The notes beneath the pieces are model-generated. The model was not told the DNA's origin, searched no databases, and was given only the letters and a program-made list of their open reading frames with translations. From Arachnopeziza araneosa (lineage: Eukaryota; Ascomycota; Leotiomycetes; Helotiales; Arachnopezizaceae): a stretch of 64,000 bases of DNA. Positions 10,584 to 22,023 of the stretch are shown here, piece by piece. The position numbers were made by a program, and so were the translations under genes. How positions within the stretch are numbered: the first letter of the stretch is position 1; each line of letters opens with the position of its first letter. The stretch is taken from the NCBI GenBank assembly GCA_003988855.1, contig QYAI01000022.1, forward strand, positions 248,001 through 312,000, read 5' to 3'.

Positions 10584-12035
10584 TGTTGACTTGTCTGGAC
10601 GGGGGAAGGCAGGAATGGAAGAACAGTCCTCGAGGAGGTGTTGTCGGATCTGGGTCGAGAGGTGGAGCTTGAGGAGGAGCTTGAGGAAGGAGTCAAGACG
10701 TCGAAGGGATTCACGCACCTTTATTCAGTTCGGCAGGGTAGACGGGCTGGCCTGGGCGGACAGGCTTCTTGGTGCAGACAGATGCAGCAGCAACGCCTTC
10801 GCACCGAATCCACCACAACAACGCTGCTGTCTCTGGGATCCCAGCCCGGCATAGACTCAATGGAGAAGGTCGAGTCCCTCGCCATGAAAAGGCACATCTG
10901 GCACCGAGAGAATAACAGCGAATCAAGCGCGCCGACAGGCCAACGCACCCTGCTATGCACGATAAGTCTTTCCCCCGAGGCTGACGAGGCTGAACTCGAG
11001 GCTGCAGCCTCTCGTCGAATGGCAAGCGCGGCTCCAGGCACGTTGTGGTGTTTGGGCTGCTGATTGGTGCGCGGGTGGCCGTCGATGGCGTTTCCAGAAG
11101 GCTACGCGACTCCACACCAGCAAGAAATGAACTGCGGTCTCACAGGCACTGCACGGCGCACCATTCGCCTCGCTTCAGCGCCCATGTTCCAAACTGGCAG
11201 TGTGGCGCACGCTCACACTGGGCCCGCACCAGGGGACTCCCACTGTCCAGACTGGCCAGGTATGCCGAACTGGAGAAGATTCCCAGGACCACCAAGAAGG
11301 AAACTCCCCGGTCTTCAAACACTGTCCAGCTCGGAAATAGATTGCTGCTCAACCACGGCCAGACCCCGTTCACTGCTCCTCAGTCCTGGCAACCCATCTC
11401 TGCTCTCTCACACCCACGGAACCAGCGTTTCCAACCCCAGGTCTCTCGTTTTGGTGCACTGAGCCGCCCACATCCCTTCCAGGCAATACAGTAGGATGGT
11501 GTGTGGCGTTATCGTGGCTCCTGATGCGGCGTCGCCCGCTCCAGCACGTTCCTCGAGGAGAGGTTGAGAGAAGACGCTGCATTTAACGTTCTGCCATCCT
11601 CATTGCTCTCGTGATGTCTGCATCTCCTTCGAACCCTCCATGCCGCCCTGCAATTCTAGAAGCTCACAAACCCCCCTCGATTGGCTCCCTTCTCTTCTCT
11701 GCATCTGGGTTTGTTAGGTAAAGCCCGCAAACTCTGCACACCTCCTCCTCTGTATCTCGCAGCCTTTTCCAGACCCATTGGAGATCTCCCGTATTGCAGC
11801 TTGTTAGTCTGCAACCCTCACCTCTAGACGTGGGGTGCTCCATCGCCGTGCAGCCATGTCTGGAATGCTCTCGGTCGAGAAGCGCTACTGTCCTTTGCAA
11901 AAAAGCCTTAAGTCCATCCGCTTGGCACTTCTCCGAAATCTTGCACTTGCACTTGCACTTGCACCTGCACCTGCATTTGCATTATGGTCGCGACGGGTCG
12001 AAGAGGCAGAGCCGATCGATGAATAACTCTTGGAT
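10584..12035. other. Upstream region of the phosphate transporter; TAD3 3' side
   Basis: About 1.45 kb between the PHO84-type start and the TAD3 stop, both genes reading leftwards. It should hold the transporter promoter and TAD3 3' UTR. Two GCACGTT sequences (11038-11044 and 11544-11550) resemble lower-affinity Pho4-type sites. A hexanucleotide repeat lies at 11941-11982. Overlapping open frames on both strands look spurious. Confidence 0.45.
11941..11982. repeat. Hexanucleotide repeat, unit TTGCAC
   Basis: Seven tandem copies of a 6-base unit; the first copies are exact TTGCAC and the later ones are CTGCAC or TTGCAT variants. It lies just downstream of the TAD3 stop codon, so it is probably in its 3' UTR. 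Confidence 0.85.
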
Positions 12036-14704
12036 TTATGCATGAAGATCCGGAACGGTGACTTGCTGCCCATCTGGACCGCCATCACCACCACCTTCGC
12101 GGTTCAGGTGCCAGGCGAGCACGGACCAGTTCAATTCCCTCCTCCAAAACAACCCATGTCCGAGTTCGCCATCTGCACACAATCCACCCGTCTGTGGCAT
12201 GCGTCGCTCAAAGACAACCCGCCCAAATCTCGAATGGACAATTCCCATCGAGCACATGACACAGGGCTCGTGAGTACAATACATCTCCAGTTCGTGGCAC
12301 AAATAGCCCATAGCCGTCCCCAATCGAGCGAAATGTCTCTCTTCGATTTCCAACATCGGTTGGTCTTGAAAGATGTCGCCGCCCCTAATGTTTTTGAAAT
12401 TTTCACCTGTCCGTGCTCTCTTGGCAGTGATAGCAACCTGCGCGAGTGCTTTCGCAGCGGCTGCGTCTTCAGGGTCGTCAGCGACCTTCTTGGCAATGAT
12501 TACTCGGGCCCTCTTATTGGATTCGCTCTGGGAGCTCTCTGTTACTTCACTGCTCCCACCTGCTCGATCTTTGGATTTTGATTCCTCAGTAGCGACTGCT
12601 GCCATTGCTTGGTATGCTTGGCCTTCATCATCACCAACACCAAGTGGTGCAACAATCAGCTCAGTCGATGGGTTTGCCGCCAGGGCATGAATCTTTAGGC
12701 CGCTTACTTCTCGTGCTCGTTTCTGCTCGTCTTCGGTTGCGAAAGAAAAGCCCACGTGCGCTGGTTGACAATTTCTTAGCAATGTGTCTACCATTTCTTT
12801 CCCAGGATCCGCGAAACCTTCGGCAGCCCCGTCATTAGAAACTGAATCTCCCAAGTTGCGCTCTTTGAATGAGACAGTTGAGTACCCAAGGAATCGAGAT
12901 GAATCTGCCTCACAGGCAGAAGCACTCGAACCATTTTCTGAAGAACCCTCTAGCAGTCTGGCTCCAGGGAGATTTTTGGACTTCGATGAGAACACCTTTT
13001 CGAGATCGCCATTCAAGCTCTGGCATGAGCATTTTTCTAGATTTGGTTCTCTGTCAAGATCTTTGGGTTTTGATAAGATCTGTTTATCAGTATTGAAATT
13101 TAAGTTGTGGTGTGGAGGTCCTTCTCCAAACTGTCCTGCAGTAAGGTCTTCGGTTGATAAGGGCTGATCATCAGTGGCATCATGTATGTTGTCAACCATC
13201 TGATCTCCGCAGCTTTGATTCGCATTAGCATGGGACGATTCCAAATCGACGGCTCTCGGCGTGTGGATCAGTCGGTCATCAACTCTCACCCCATCTTTCT
13301 TCTCCGGACCACCTGGAGATATCAAACCAACCCGATCGCCATTTAGCTCACGCAATCTCTTATCCTTAACACCTCTAGCAACCATAGAAATCGCTCTAAG
13401 AGTCGCATGAGCAGCTACATTCCCACAACCTCTCTTCTCCCAGCCAATCCATCTTCCATCCCCAGCAACAGCAACTGGTTTCGCGATGCCATCCCTCCTT
13501 TCGATGACGACTACACCGATCTCCTCCCCATATCCCGCTTCCTTCGACTTTCGGGCGACTTCCCAGGCAAGAGCCATCCATTTTTCAACGTCGGGATACA
13601 ATTCTTGCTCGGCTCGACAGACAATCGCAGGGTGAGGCCCAAAAGGATTGTTTTTCTTGTAGACGGTAGGCCAGTATCCTTCTGTCCAGCGCGCGGCTTG
13701 TTCAGCAGAGGTAGGAGCAAGGTGAGGAACGGGTACTGAAAAGACAACGGCATTTCCAGTTCCGACAAAGGTTTCTAGTTGTTCTACAACAGTGGAATGT
13801 GAGATTAAATTGACTGAGCCCACGAGCATGAACAGCTTTTTTGGGTCTTGTGCATGTGCAGATGAAGGTGAGGTCGGACTTGGAAGTATATTGGAAGTGG
13901 AACTCGATGTCTGGTTCGATGGGATGGACACATTATTTGATAGCTGTACTGAAGCTTGCGTCGAAACAGAATCCAGATCTGGTGTTGTAGGGGCGAGATC
14001 TGGCGATTCAGTATTTTGGTGTTCTCCAGGACTGGATAAGGAAGTCGCGACACCCAGAGGTTGACTGCTTGTGGCGGAAGCATAAGGAGACGTACTAGAT
14101 GTCGATTCAAAAGCCGCCGCCGTCAAGTTGGACACTAAAGAAGAAGGCTCACTGCCAAGCTCTTCTTCGTCACGTCCCTTCTTTGCTCTAAAGAACGCTT
14201 CCCTCACACCCTTTTGTACATCCTCGAACTTGATAAAACGCCGTAGATGTCCAAAATCCAAACCACCATCTTCAGGAATAAGTGCCTTGATCAGACTAAC
14301 GGTATGTTAGTTAACTTCTTTAAGAGTCCATAAGCAAATGCAAGTAGAGAACAAGTGCAACGAAATACATGCGGACTTCGAATCAGAAAGAGAAATCCCG
14401 AGAAGAATAAATACCCAAAAAAATAATAAATTACCAAAGAGGGGATTCAAGATAAAAAAATAAAATGCTGTAGATAGCCGCACTTGGACATGTAAAATTA
14501 CAATACAAGCAACCTGCAACAAAGGAAACCAAACCCATCAAGAAAACCCCAGCCAAAAACTCACTTCAGCGCCCCGCTCGCCTTCCTCCCCTCCACCAGC
14601 GTAACAAAGACCTCGACGACCGCATCCGCCGCGCGCAACTCACGGGTAGTTTTCAAGGGGACGAGGACTCCCTTCCCCTTCCCCATTCCCATTCCCATCT
14701 CCAT
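12036..14704 (-). CDS. TAD3: tRNA adenosine deaminase non-catalytic subunit Tad3/ADAT3
   Basis: Exons 14704-14565 and 14295-12036, intron 14296-14564 (269 nt, donor GTGAGT, CTAAC branch site, acceptor TTAG), give 799 residues. No ATG lies between an in-frame upstream stop and the one at 14704, which therefore sets the start. The N-terminal part (VPLKTTRELRAADAVVEVFV, then LDFGHLRRFIKF) is the usual Tad3 lead domain. The deaminase fold follows: the zinc-histidine motif reads AAHATLRA, lacking the catalytic Glu of HAE, and the cysteines are in THEPCVMCSMGIVHSRFG, the Tad3 signature. With Tad2 it converts A34 to inosine in tRNA anticodons; Tad3 is structural. The protein is much longer than yeast Tad3 because of a Ser/Thr-rich insert before the fold and about 380 residues between the two zinc motifs. 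Confidence 0.9.
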
Positions 14705-16052
14705 TCCTCTCGCGCCCTCTCCAGAACCAAGCGTGCTCACACTCACACTCGTACTGGTACCTCCTCGCCTGGCCAGTCAACTGCTGCTGCAAGCGACACG
14801 AGGAGCGCGGAGTGGAAGTCTGGAGGAGAGCGCGGTGCGTGTTGAGAGCATGGCCTAGTGTTCGGCGGCCGGGGTTTTTTTATTTTTGATCCGGGTTGGG
14901 GTTGATGAGGGGTCAGGGGTTTAGTGAGGAAGAAGAGGGTTCACTCAGGATCAGGTGGGAGGTGGGTTGGTGTTGCTGAGTTAAGTAAAGAATTATCTCG
15001 TCGAGGTATTTATTGCCATCCCAAAAGGCTTCACCGCCTTTACTCCGACTAGCCGGAACCGACATCTCCCTATCCAGCAGCTTCGAATCAATCAAGGCTT
15101 GTTAGATCAAAGTCAAGTTCCAATCATGCAGGACAGTCACTTCACATAAGCATTCTCACATCAAATTTGTGATCTCCTTGTCATTAAGGGATCTAGCTAG
15201 GTACAAGTTCATGTCCGCACCACCTGAGGAGGCAGTAGCAATTCAATCCGCACCATCATCACTAGATATCTCGTGAAAGGAAAACAAGTTATCTATGCTG
15301 TATGCTCTCAAGTAAAATTTCTTATGTCACAATCCCATCCGCAGTTTTGAAATCGCGCCCTCAGAAATACAACGAAACTTCGCCCTAAAAATAAATTCAG
15401 GCTTCCCTCGTCTCCCCTTTCTCTCATGTCTTCACAAGAACTGAATCCCATGGTGATTAAAAAGGTACTGCGCCGAGAAAACGAAGATGTCAAATCGATG
15501 CGTTAGTCGAAATCGAAGCGTCCGTAAACACAAGATCTGCGCATGACCGAATAGTGAATGGTAAAAGAAGTAACACCCCTAGCATATCTGTCGAATAGAG
15601 AAGCGAAAACATGAACCAAGGAAATTTTGGCGGTATGAAGAATCTATGATTTGAAGGCAGAAGCCTTCCCCATATTCCAGGTACAGGTTACAGATCGAGC
15701 CGCGCAGACGCTCGTTTCTTTGTAGTGTACCATGCGCTGAGAAAAGCATTGTCGTTCGTGTCGAATCATTTTCCTTCCTCGCTGTAAAAAAGGACCTTTT
15801 GGTGACCATCGCTGAATATTGTACAAGTGGCAGCAGAGAGCGGACGAGACCGTTCTCATGATGCATGCGTTCGTTGGCGATGATCGAGATCTTAATAATG
15901 CTAATGTAACAAGGGCCGTAAAAATTCATAGGAAATCAGTCAACGAAGAGCAAGGTCAAGAGATAGGACCAAGCAGATCATAAACCCGGAAATGATAATG
16001 TCTCGTACCGTTACAAAGCGTAAGGTCATGGCGTCGTCATGGAGTGAGAAGA
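14705..16052. other. TAD3 upstream region and PUF gene 3' side
   Basis: About 1.35 kb between TAD3 and the stop codon of the PUF gene, both on the minus strand. It should contain the TAD3 promoter and the PUF 3' UTR. Small overlapping minus-strand frames at 15579-15929 have no recognisable content. No RNA gene or repeat was seen. Confidence 0.45.
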
Positions 16053-19000
16053 TTACAACCAGTTACCGTTGCCATTCTGACCTGCGCCACGACCATAAGA
16101 GTATGGGAATGACTGGCCATTGGCTGGGGTGGTCAACTGCTCGCTGGTAGGGAAACCACCTTGAGGAGGAGGGCGATTGAGACCAGTAGTTGGGCTAGTC
16201 ACAGCGTATCCGTTGGAATAAGCACCAACGGGGCTCATGTAACCACCGGCAGAGACGTTAGAGTTACCACGTTGGTGACGTAAAGGTTGTTGAGTAGGCT
16301 CACCCTCATTGGGAGTGTGCTGACCACTGTTTGGACCGCTGCGACCTTCGTTACCCTGAATCTTTGCCTGAATGCGGCGACCATAAGGAGTGGTGCGAAT
16401 AGCAGGAAGGTACGGACGAATAGCCTCGATGAGACGAGTCTTCATGGCAGGGTTGGCGTAGTCCAGAGCGGTTTGAATGACATAGTTTGCAAAGGAGTCC
16501 CGGAGGAGTCGGTCCAATTCACTTGGCTGAAGCATCTCCTCAATCAACATATCCTTGGAAGGTTCCTGAGCGCAGCGAAGACACTTCTCAATGACATTTG
16601 AACTAAACTTCTGCTTCGAAAGCTGACCAACTCGGCCTTGGAACATGGCAACAAGTGGTTCAGTGAAGACCGGCTCGTTCAGATCAAGAATATACTGAAC
16701 AACATAATTGCCAAATGGGTCTTGGACAAGAACATAGGCATTGTTTGAGATTTGACGAATCAACCAGGCCTTTTGATCACCAGAAGCATGATCAATGCAG
16801 CGCTGAAGGACGCAGCAGCCATGTCGATGAGTGCCAACATCGACGCAATGGGTTCCAACGGCATCGAAGATGAACTGAGCATCGTGAGAAGACAGCTTGT
16901 TGAGACATTTTTGGATAACATGGTTGCCATTAAGATCCTGAATGAGCTCAACCACTCGGTAGCGAAGGGCATTAATGATTGTTTGGACTTGTCCAGGAGT
17001 GGAGATGAATTCAATCATCTTCTGCAAAGCCCGAGTTCCATGTTGGTTCAGAGCAATACGGACCAAGTCGTGAGAGGCATTCTCAATGAGGACGGTACGC
17101 TCGTCATCATTGCAGTATTCCAACAGCTTTTGGCACAGATAGTTGCCGAAAGGGTCAGTCATCAGCTCAATAACATGCTGGTTGGTCTCAAGCCAGATCA
17201 TATGGACTTGTTCCGGCTGGCGATCCTCCAACTTCTTTTGCAGGTACCGACAACCATGCTGATCCTTGCACAGAGCATAAATTTCACCACCAAGGGACTC
17301 GAGAGAGAGGTTGGCAAATCTATTCATGGCTTTTAAACGTTAGTGCGATCAATCCAAAGATAAGTTTATTCATACCTTCACCATCATTCTGACGACGTTG
17401 TTGAATGACCCGAGCTTGACTATCACGAACGGGAGCTTGTTGCTGAGGAGAATACAATCCATTGGCACCGTAATTAGCGTAAGGGTTGTGGGGAGAATAC
17501 ATCGGGGGACCCAATTGCATATTTCCCATGCCCATATTCATCATCTGCATGTTGTAACCAGCATTGTAGTATCCGCTATTGACTGGGTTGACCGGATATT
17601 GCTGTTGAGTGGTAGGAGAAGCCATTCCAGCAGCCTGAGGAGCCTGAGTGGTGGCTTGGGATAAGGAAGGACCAAAGGCCGGAGCATTTGCATGAAGAGC
17701 AGAATGAATTGATTGATATCCGGCACTTTGACTCTCACGAAGAGCAGCAGTCTCTGGCGTGGTGATCTCACGGCTCATTCTGTTGTTTACAGCGTTAGGT
17801 GGAATGCGACCCAAGCTGGCGTTATGATTGTGTAAGTGTTGCTGAGCATGAGAGTTGGGTGTACCAGTAACAGAAGCAATGCCGTTTGTGCTTGATCGCA
17901 TAGTGGGGACGTCATTGGCTGAGTAAGAAGACTGTAGCTTGGGAGGTGTAGCTTGTGGAGTCTTGGCCGGGGAAGCAACCTGTGAACCAACTTGAGAACC
18001 TGCCTCCTGCACTCCCCCATCGAAGTATTTCATGTCAAGAGAATGACGGTATGAGGGACGAACACTGACTGGAGATTCAGTTCCGTTTGACTGGGAGGTC
18101 GAAGACGAGCCATTGGCTGAGGTAAGGGCAGGGTTTAATGTTACACCTTGTTGGGATTGAGAAGAGCGGTGACGGGTGAACGAAGGACCGGCCCAGGTGC
18201 CATCAGGCCCAGGAGATGGGGAGGTTGCAAGGTCAAGTGCAGCGGAGGAAGCGGAAAGCTACGTTCTCGGTTAGCTACAGTACAAGAGTGAACCGGTAAA
18301 GGTGACCCACAACGCCTGGAAATTCGTCGCGACGAACAAGAATAGGGAACTTGTCATCAGATGCGTTTAATTGTAAGAAGTCGTTGATGTTGGAAGACCC
18401 AACACCTTCCTCATCTCCAAAGAGAAAACGAGCAGTGTTAGTCTCATCAACGATCTCCTGCATACCGGTACGGGATTTAGTGACAGGCATCGAGTACCTA
18501 TTGAGGCTGTGAAGTTGTTAGGCACAAATAGTTCAACAAGAAGATAAAGTGATGCTGAAAGCAAAGACAAGTGCAAGTGCGAAAACAAAGCAAAGAGCGT
18601 TGAATATTGACGAGCAAACGCTCTGAGATCGAAAGGGGGCAAAGAGTTAATGATTGTGCTTTGAGTGTGGAAGGTTGAGGTTGTCGAGGTTGAATAATGG
18701 AGAAGGTGAAAATTCTCCAAGCGATAGCTCAATTTATCTAGCTTAGCCGTTGTTGAGTACGACGACGGGGATATTCGCTGAGCAATCGATCTACTTTCCG
18801 TTGGTTGTTTTGTACGGTGATTTTGTGTTGTGGTTTATTGTTGTGTGGAGGATCAGGCGAGCTTAGTCTCAGAAGCGAGATTGGATAGGGAAAGCGAAGT
18901 CGAAGTCGGTGCCAATTTTATTATTTCAGTCCAGAGGCGAATGCTTGCAAGCGAGCGGCATGTGATCAAAGGAGGTGGTAGATAGATCGGGAGAGCAATA

Positions 19001-20126
19001 GCTTCCAAGGCTATCAAGTGCCGGCTTGGAAAACTTGTGTAGCTCACTAGCCAACTTCTCAAAGCACAGTTTATCCTTTGCAAGAACAAAGTGACGCTCT
19101 TAATAGTCGGGAATACATTCAAGGGGGAATATAAGAAAATATATCAGAAACTTACGCATTGGTAGATCTATGAGACGTAGGGTCTTGGCGCACCGCCTCT
19201 TCCTTCTCATCTTCATCGCTGTTACGTCGAGAGCCTGGAACAGACCTGGATGGAAGCTTATCGTCCATAATGCTGCGGTTGTGTAAGATACCGGATTGTG
19301 GGGAAGTCAACTGAGATCCAGATCGGCCAGGTCGGTTGTAAAGTCCAGGAGGAGATGTGAGACTGGAAGTTGAATATCTATTAGGCCGAGAGAATACCGA
19401 AGGAAAGCCGGAGTTCGATTCACGGTATTCGGGCGGTGTAGTAGGTTCTGATTGGTGGCCTGTATTGCTATTGTTGGTACGTCCGAGGTCTTCTTGCATC
19501 TGAGCGAGCTCTTGTTCTTCGCGACGTTGTTGTAGATCCAACAATTGCATTTCAGCCTCGAATCGGCGCTTTTGTTCTCGCAATCGCTCGTACTCGAGTT
19601 TCTTTTTCTCTAGCTTTATGGCCGTAAGTAAAGGTTACAAGAGTTGTTACAAAAGATATCTCATGCAAGGAAAGTAAGTAGTCCGCTAGAATTAGGAGGT
19701 GGTTGGTAAAATGACAAAGGGTCTCTTACCAGCTGAACCTTATGGTAAGTCTTCGTACTTGTTAGCTGTTGTCCAAAATACTGTACTTAGAAAAGTAGAA
19801 TGGGTGGGGAATGGTGTATTGTTGGCACAATACCCATTGTGAAGGAATTGACAATAGCATACCGACGGCCCATATTCTTGCGAGTCCGGAGCAGCCCTCT
19901 GGTTAGAAATTGTCGACATTGTTGGTACCCGCCCAGAATCTGTTGTGAACCTCCTCATTAATCCACCACGAGAGTCTTGAGAAACTGTGGGCTGTGGCAG
20001 ACGAGTACTGTTACCATTTCGCGGTGGAGAGACAAGCCCAAGTAAGGATGAGTCGTTTCGAGCGGATTGCTGGCTTCTAAAGCGCAACTCGTCCATTCTT
20101 TCACTGGTGCTGTTGGAGTAGGCCAT
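16053..20126 (-). CDS. PUF4: Pumilio-family (PUF) RNA-binding protein, Puf4-type
   Basis: Six exons, 20126-19863, 19738-19730 (9 nt), 19613-19156, 18497-18311, 18258-17376 and 17329-16053, give 1025 residues. Introns are 124, 116, 658, 52 and 46 nt. The N-terminal half is Ser/Pro/Gln-rich and includes RRFTTDSGRVPT, a charged coiled coil (KKKLEYERLREQKRRFEAEM) and a conserved block before the Pumilio homology domain. That domain occupies about 605-940 and has eight repeats; visible cores include CKDQHGCRYLQ, DPFGNYLCQKL, NQHGTRALQK, DLNGNHVIQK, HRHGCCVLQR, DPFGNYVVQY, KFSSNVIEK and DSFANYVIQT. The tail is Asn/Gly/Pro-rich. PUF proteins bind UGUA-containing 3' UTRs and repress or relocalise mRNAs. 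The opening CKDQHGCRYLQ repeat favours the Puf4 branch over Puf3. An independent start within the 658-nt intron cannot be excluded. Confidence 0.9.
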
Positions 20127-22023
20127 AATGGCGGGTTATAATACTGTGCAGTGTCAGAATGATCTGTTCCATGCGAAGTGTCTTGATGATCAAGGTATCC
20201 CCAAGTGGGGTTCCAGGTCAAATCCTGAGGGTTACCGCTCCTCGAAAGTTCGAGCAGCAGTGGGAGAGAGAGGGAACACACACCTACAAGGAAAAGATGA
20301 AGAAAGAGCGTATTGCTACCTGGCCGCCCAGGAGCGCAGAGGTGCTATCCAAAGAGCAGTATAGAGGTTGAGAAAGTTCTCTCGAGGAATTGTGAAGACA
20401 CTGGTCGTCTGGTTGTCAAGCAGCCTCCCCTGCAGAGGCTAAACCAGAAAGGGTGCTCAGCGGCAAGCCAGCCCAGGATTTGAGTACGATTGACCTGCTC
20501 ACACTTCACACTGCGCGCACAGTTTCTGGTCAATCGGCAGGAAATAAAAATACACGGATACACTGGTACTGTACAGATCGTGGAGAGAATGAAAAGAAAG
20601 AGGATTGTGGTTGTGTGGCAGGGAGAGAAGCACGAGCGTCTGTTGCGTTGGCGAGACCTCGACGTGAAAAGCCTACAGAGGTAACGGCAGTAGTGCAGCT
20701 GCACGTTCAAGTGGCCTCAACAAGACCCAAGCCAGCCAGGGCCTCCGCATCACGGTTCAGCGAGTGATGAGGTGCGCTTCCTGCCGCGGGTAATCTCTAA
20801 AATCAGTGGAAGCACCGTAGAGCACGTCTTTCTTTGCTGTCCACAAATCTGGAAGCTCTCAGGAAGAACCCCTACTTTGCCTGCTGCGCATGATTGGTCC
20901 TCACCACCCGTTCCCTCACCGATCCGCAGAGAGAGGGCCTGTAGCTCAATCAATGATGAGGCGACTCCGGCGACATCACCACGGGCCCATTGGACGGTGG
21001 GGAACACTGACTGCTCGTTTTCTTTTTGTCAAGCCCGGGGCAGCAGGTGAGCAGGTTCCGTCGGGAGAGAGGGAACATGTCCAGCCTCTGAAACTTGGAG
21101 ATTTTCCGCTGTTTGACATCAACGGAACGTCAAACGTAGCAAAAGGCCCATCGACTACAAACTGGTTACATAGTAATAGCACGCCACTTGGAAAAAATAC
21201 CGAGTTGTGGCATTTTTGCTCTGCATTACAAGTCCCTGTGGCAAGGGGGCGGCTTTGGGAATATTTCAAGCCTAAAGGAGGCACAAACTCCATTCCACCC
21301 ACCACCTTCTTACGCGCATGGGAGACTCAAAGCTTGGGATTTAGGTACAGGGTCAGTAAGTACTGACAGCTTGGTACTACTCGCCTTATCGGTTTGGACT
21401 AAGCAGAAGAAACATCCGAGTCCCTCTGGTCGTTTTTAGCAACTCCATCGCTATCAGTAGCTTCAACTAATGTGCATCATTCGGTATGCTATTGAGCCCG
21501 CTTTCATCCAGGTTTATGACTAGGAGCGCCGAAACCTGCATTCTGTCACGCGTTCACTGCAATGAAAGTAGAAGGAAAGCCCATGAGTTGGCAAGCTCAT
21601 CTAACCCCCTTAAGAAAGTCTCAAAGAATAGCGGTATGAATCCCTAGGTAGCAGCTGCAAGCCAAATGTAGTAGAGGTCTTCGTGCAGAGGCAGAATCGG
21701 GCCGGGTTTATTGTCCCTGCCTAAAAGCTCAACTCTTCGCTCAATCCTCTTGATTCGACTCCCCTTCTGCGAGTCCTATTCGGCAATTAAGATCCCGTCC
21801 ACAATTAAGAAAATTCAACTAAGCCGGCCTACGAATGCAAAAAGCGGTGAGGATAGAAGAAGGGAACCTCCTCGCCTTAGGCCAGAAAACTAAATTCAGG
21901 GGCTAAGAATCGGGAGCGGCTTTTCTATTCTTCCGAAAGCTTTGACCATCAAAAATCTGGAGGGGCACGACCATTGAGATATCTGAAGTCATCGAGGTCA
22001 AGAGTTGGATTCAATACTTCAAT
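20127..22023. other. Divergent region between PUF and RPC2
   Basis: Nearly 1.9 kb between divergent start codons. It should contain both promoters and a possibly long PUF 5' leader with CT-rich tracts near 20260-20290. Several frames of 60-158 codons on both strands overlap each other and show no domain or splice pattern. No tRNA-like B box or repeat was recognised. Confidence 0.45.

Noticed and set aside
16752..17336. 194-codon plus-strand frame
   Set aside because: It is antisense to the Pumilio repeats, which are clearly coding on the minus strand; its content has no domain.
18311..18490. Separate short Pumilio gene starting at ATG 18490
   Set aside because: The exon extends upstream to a good acceptor at 18497 and joins in phase to the conserved N-terminal exons, so one gene is preferred, though an alternative start remains possible.
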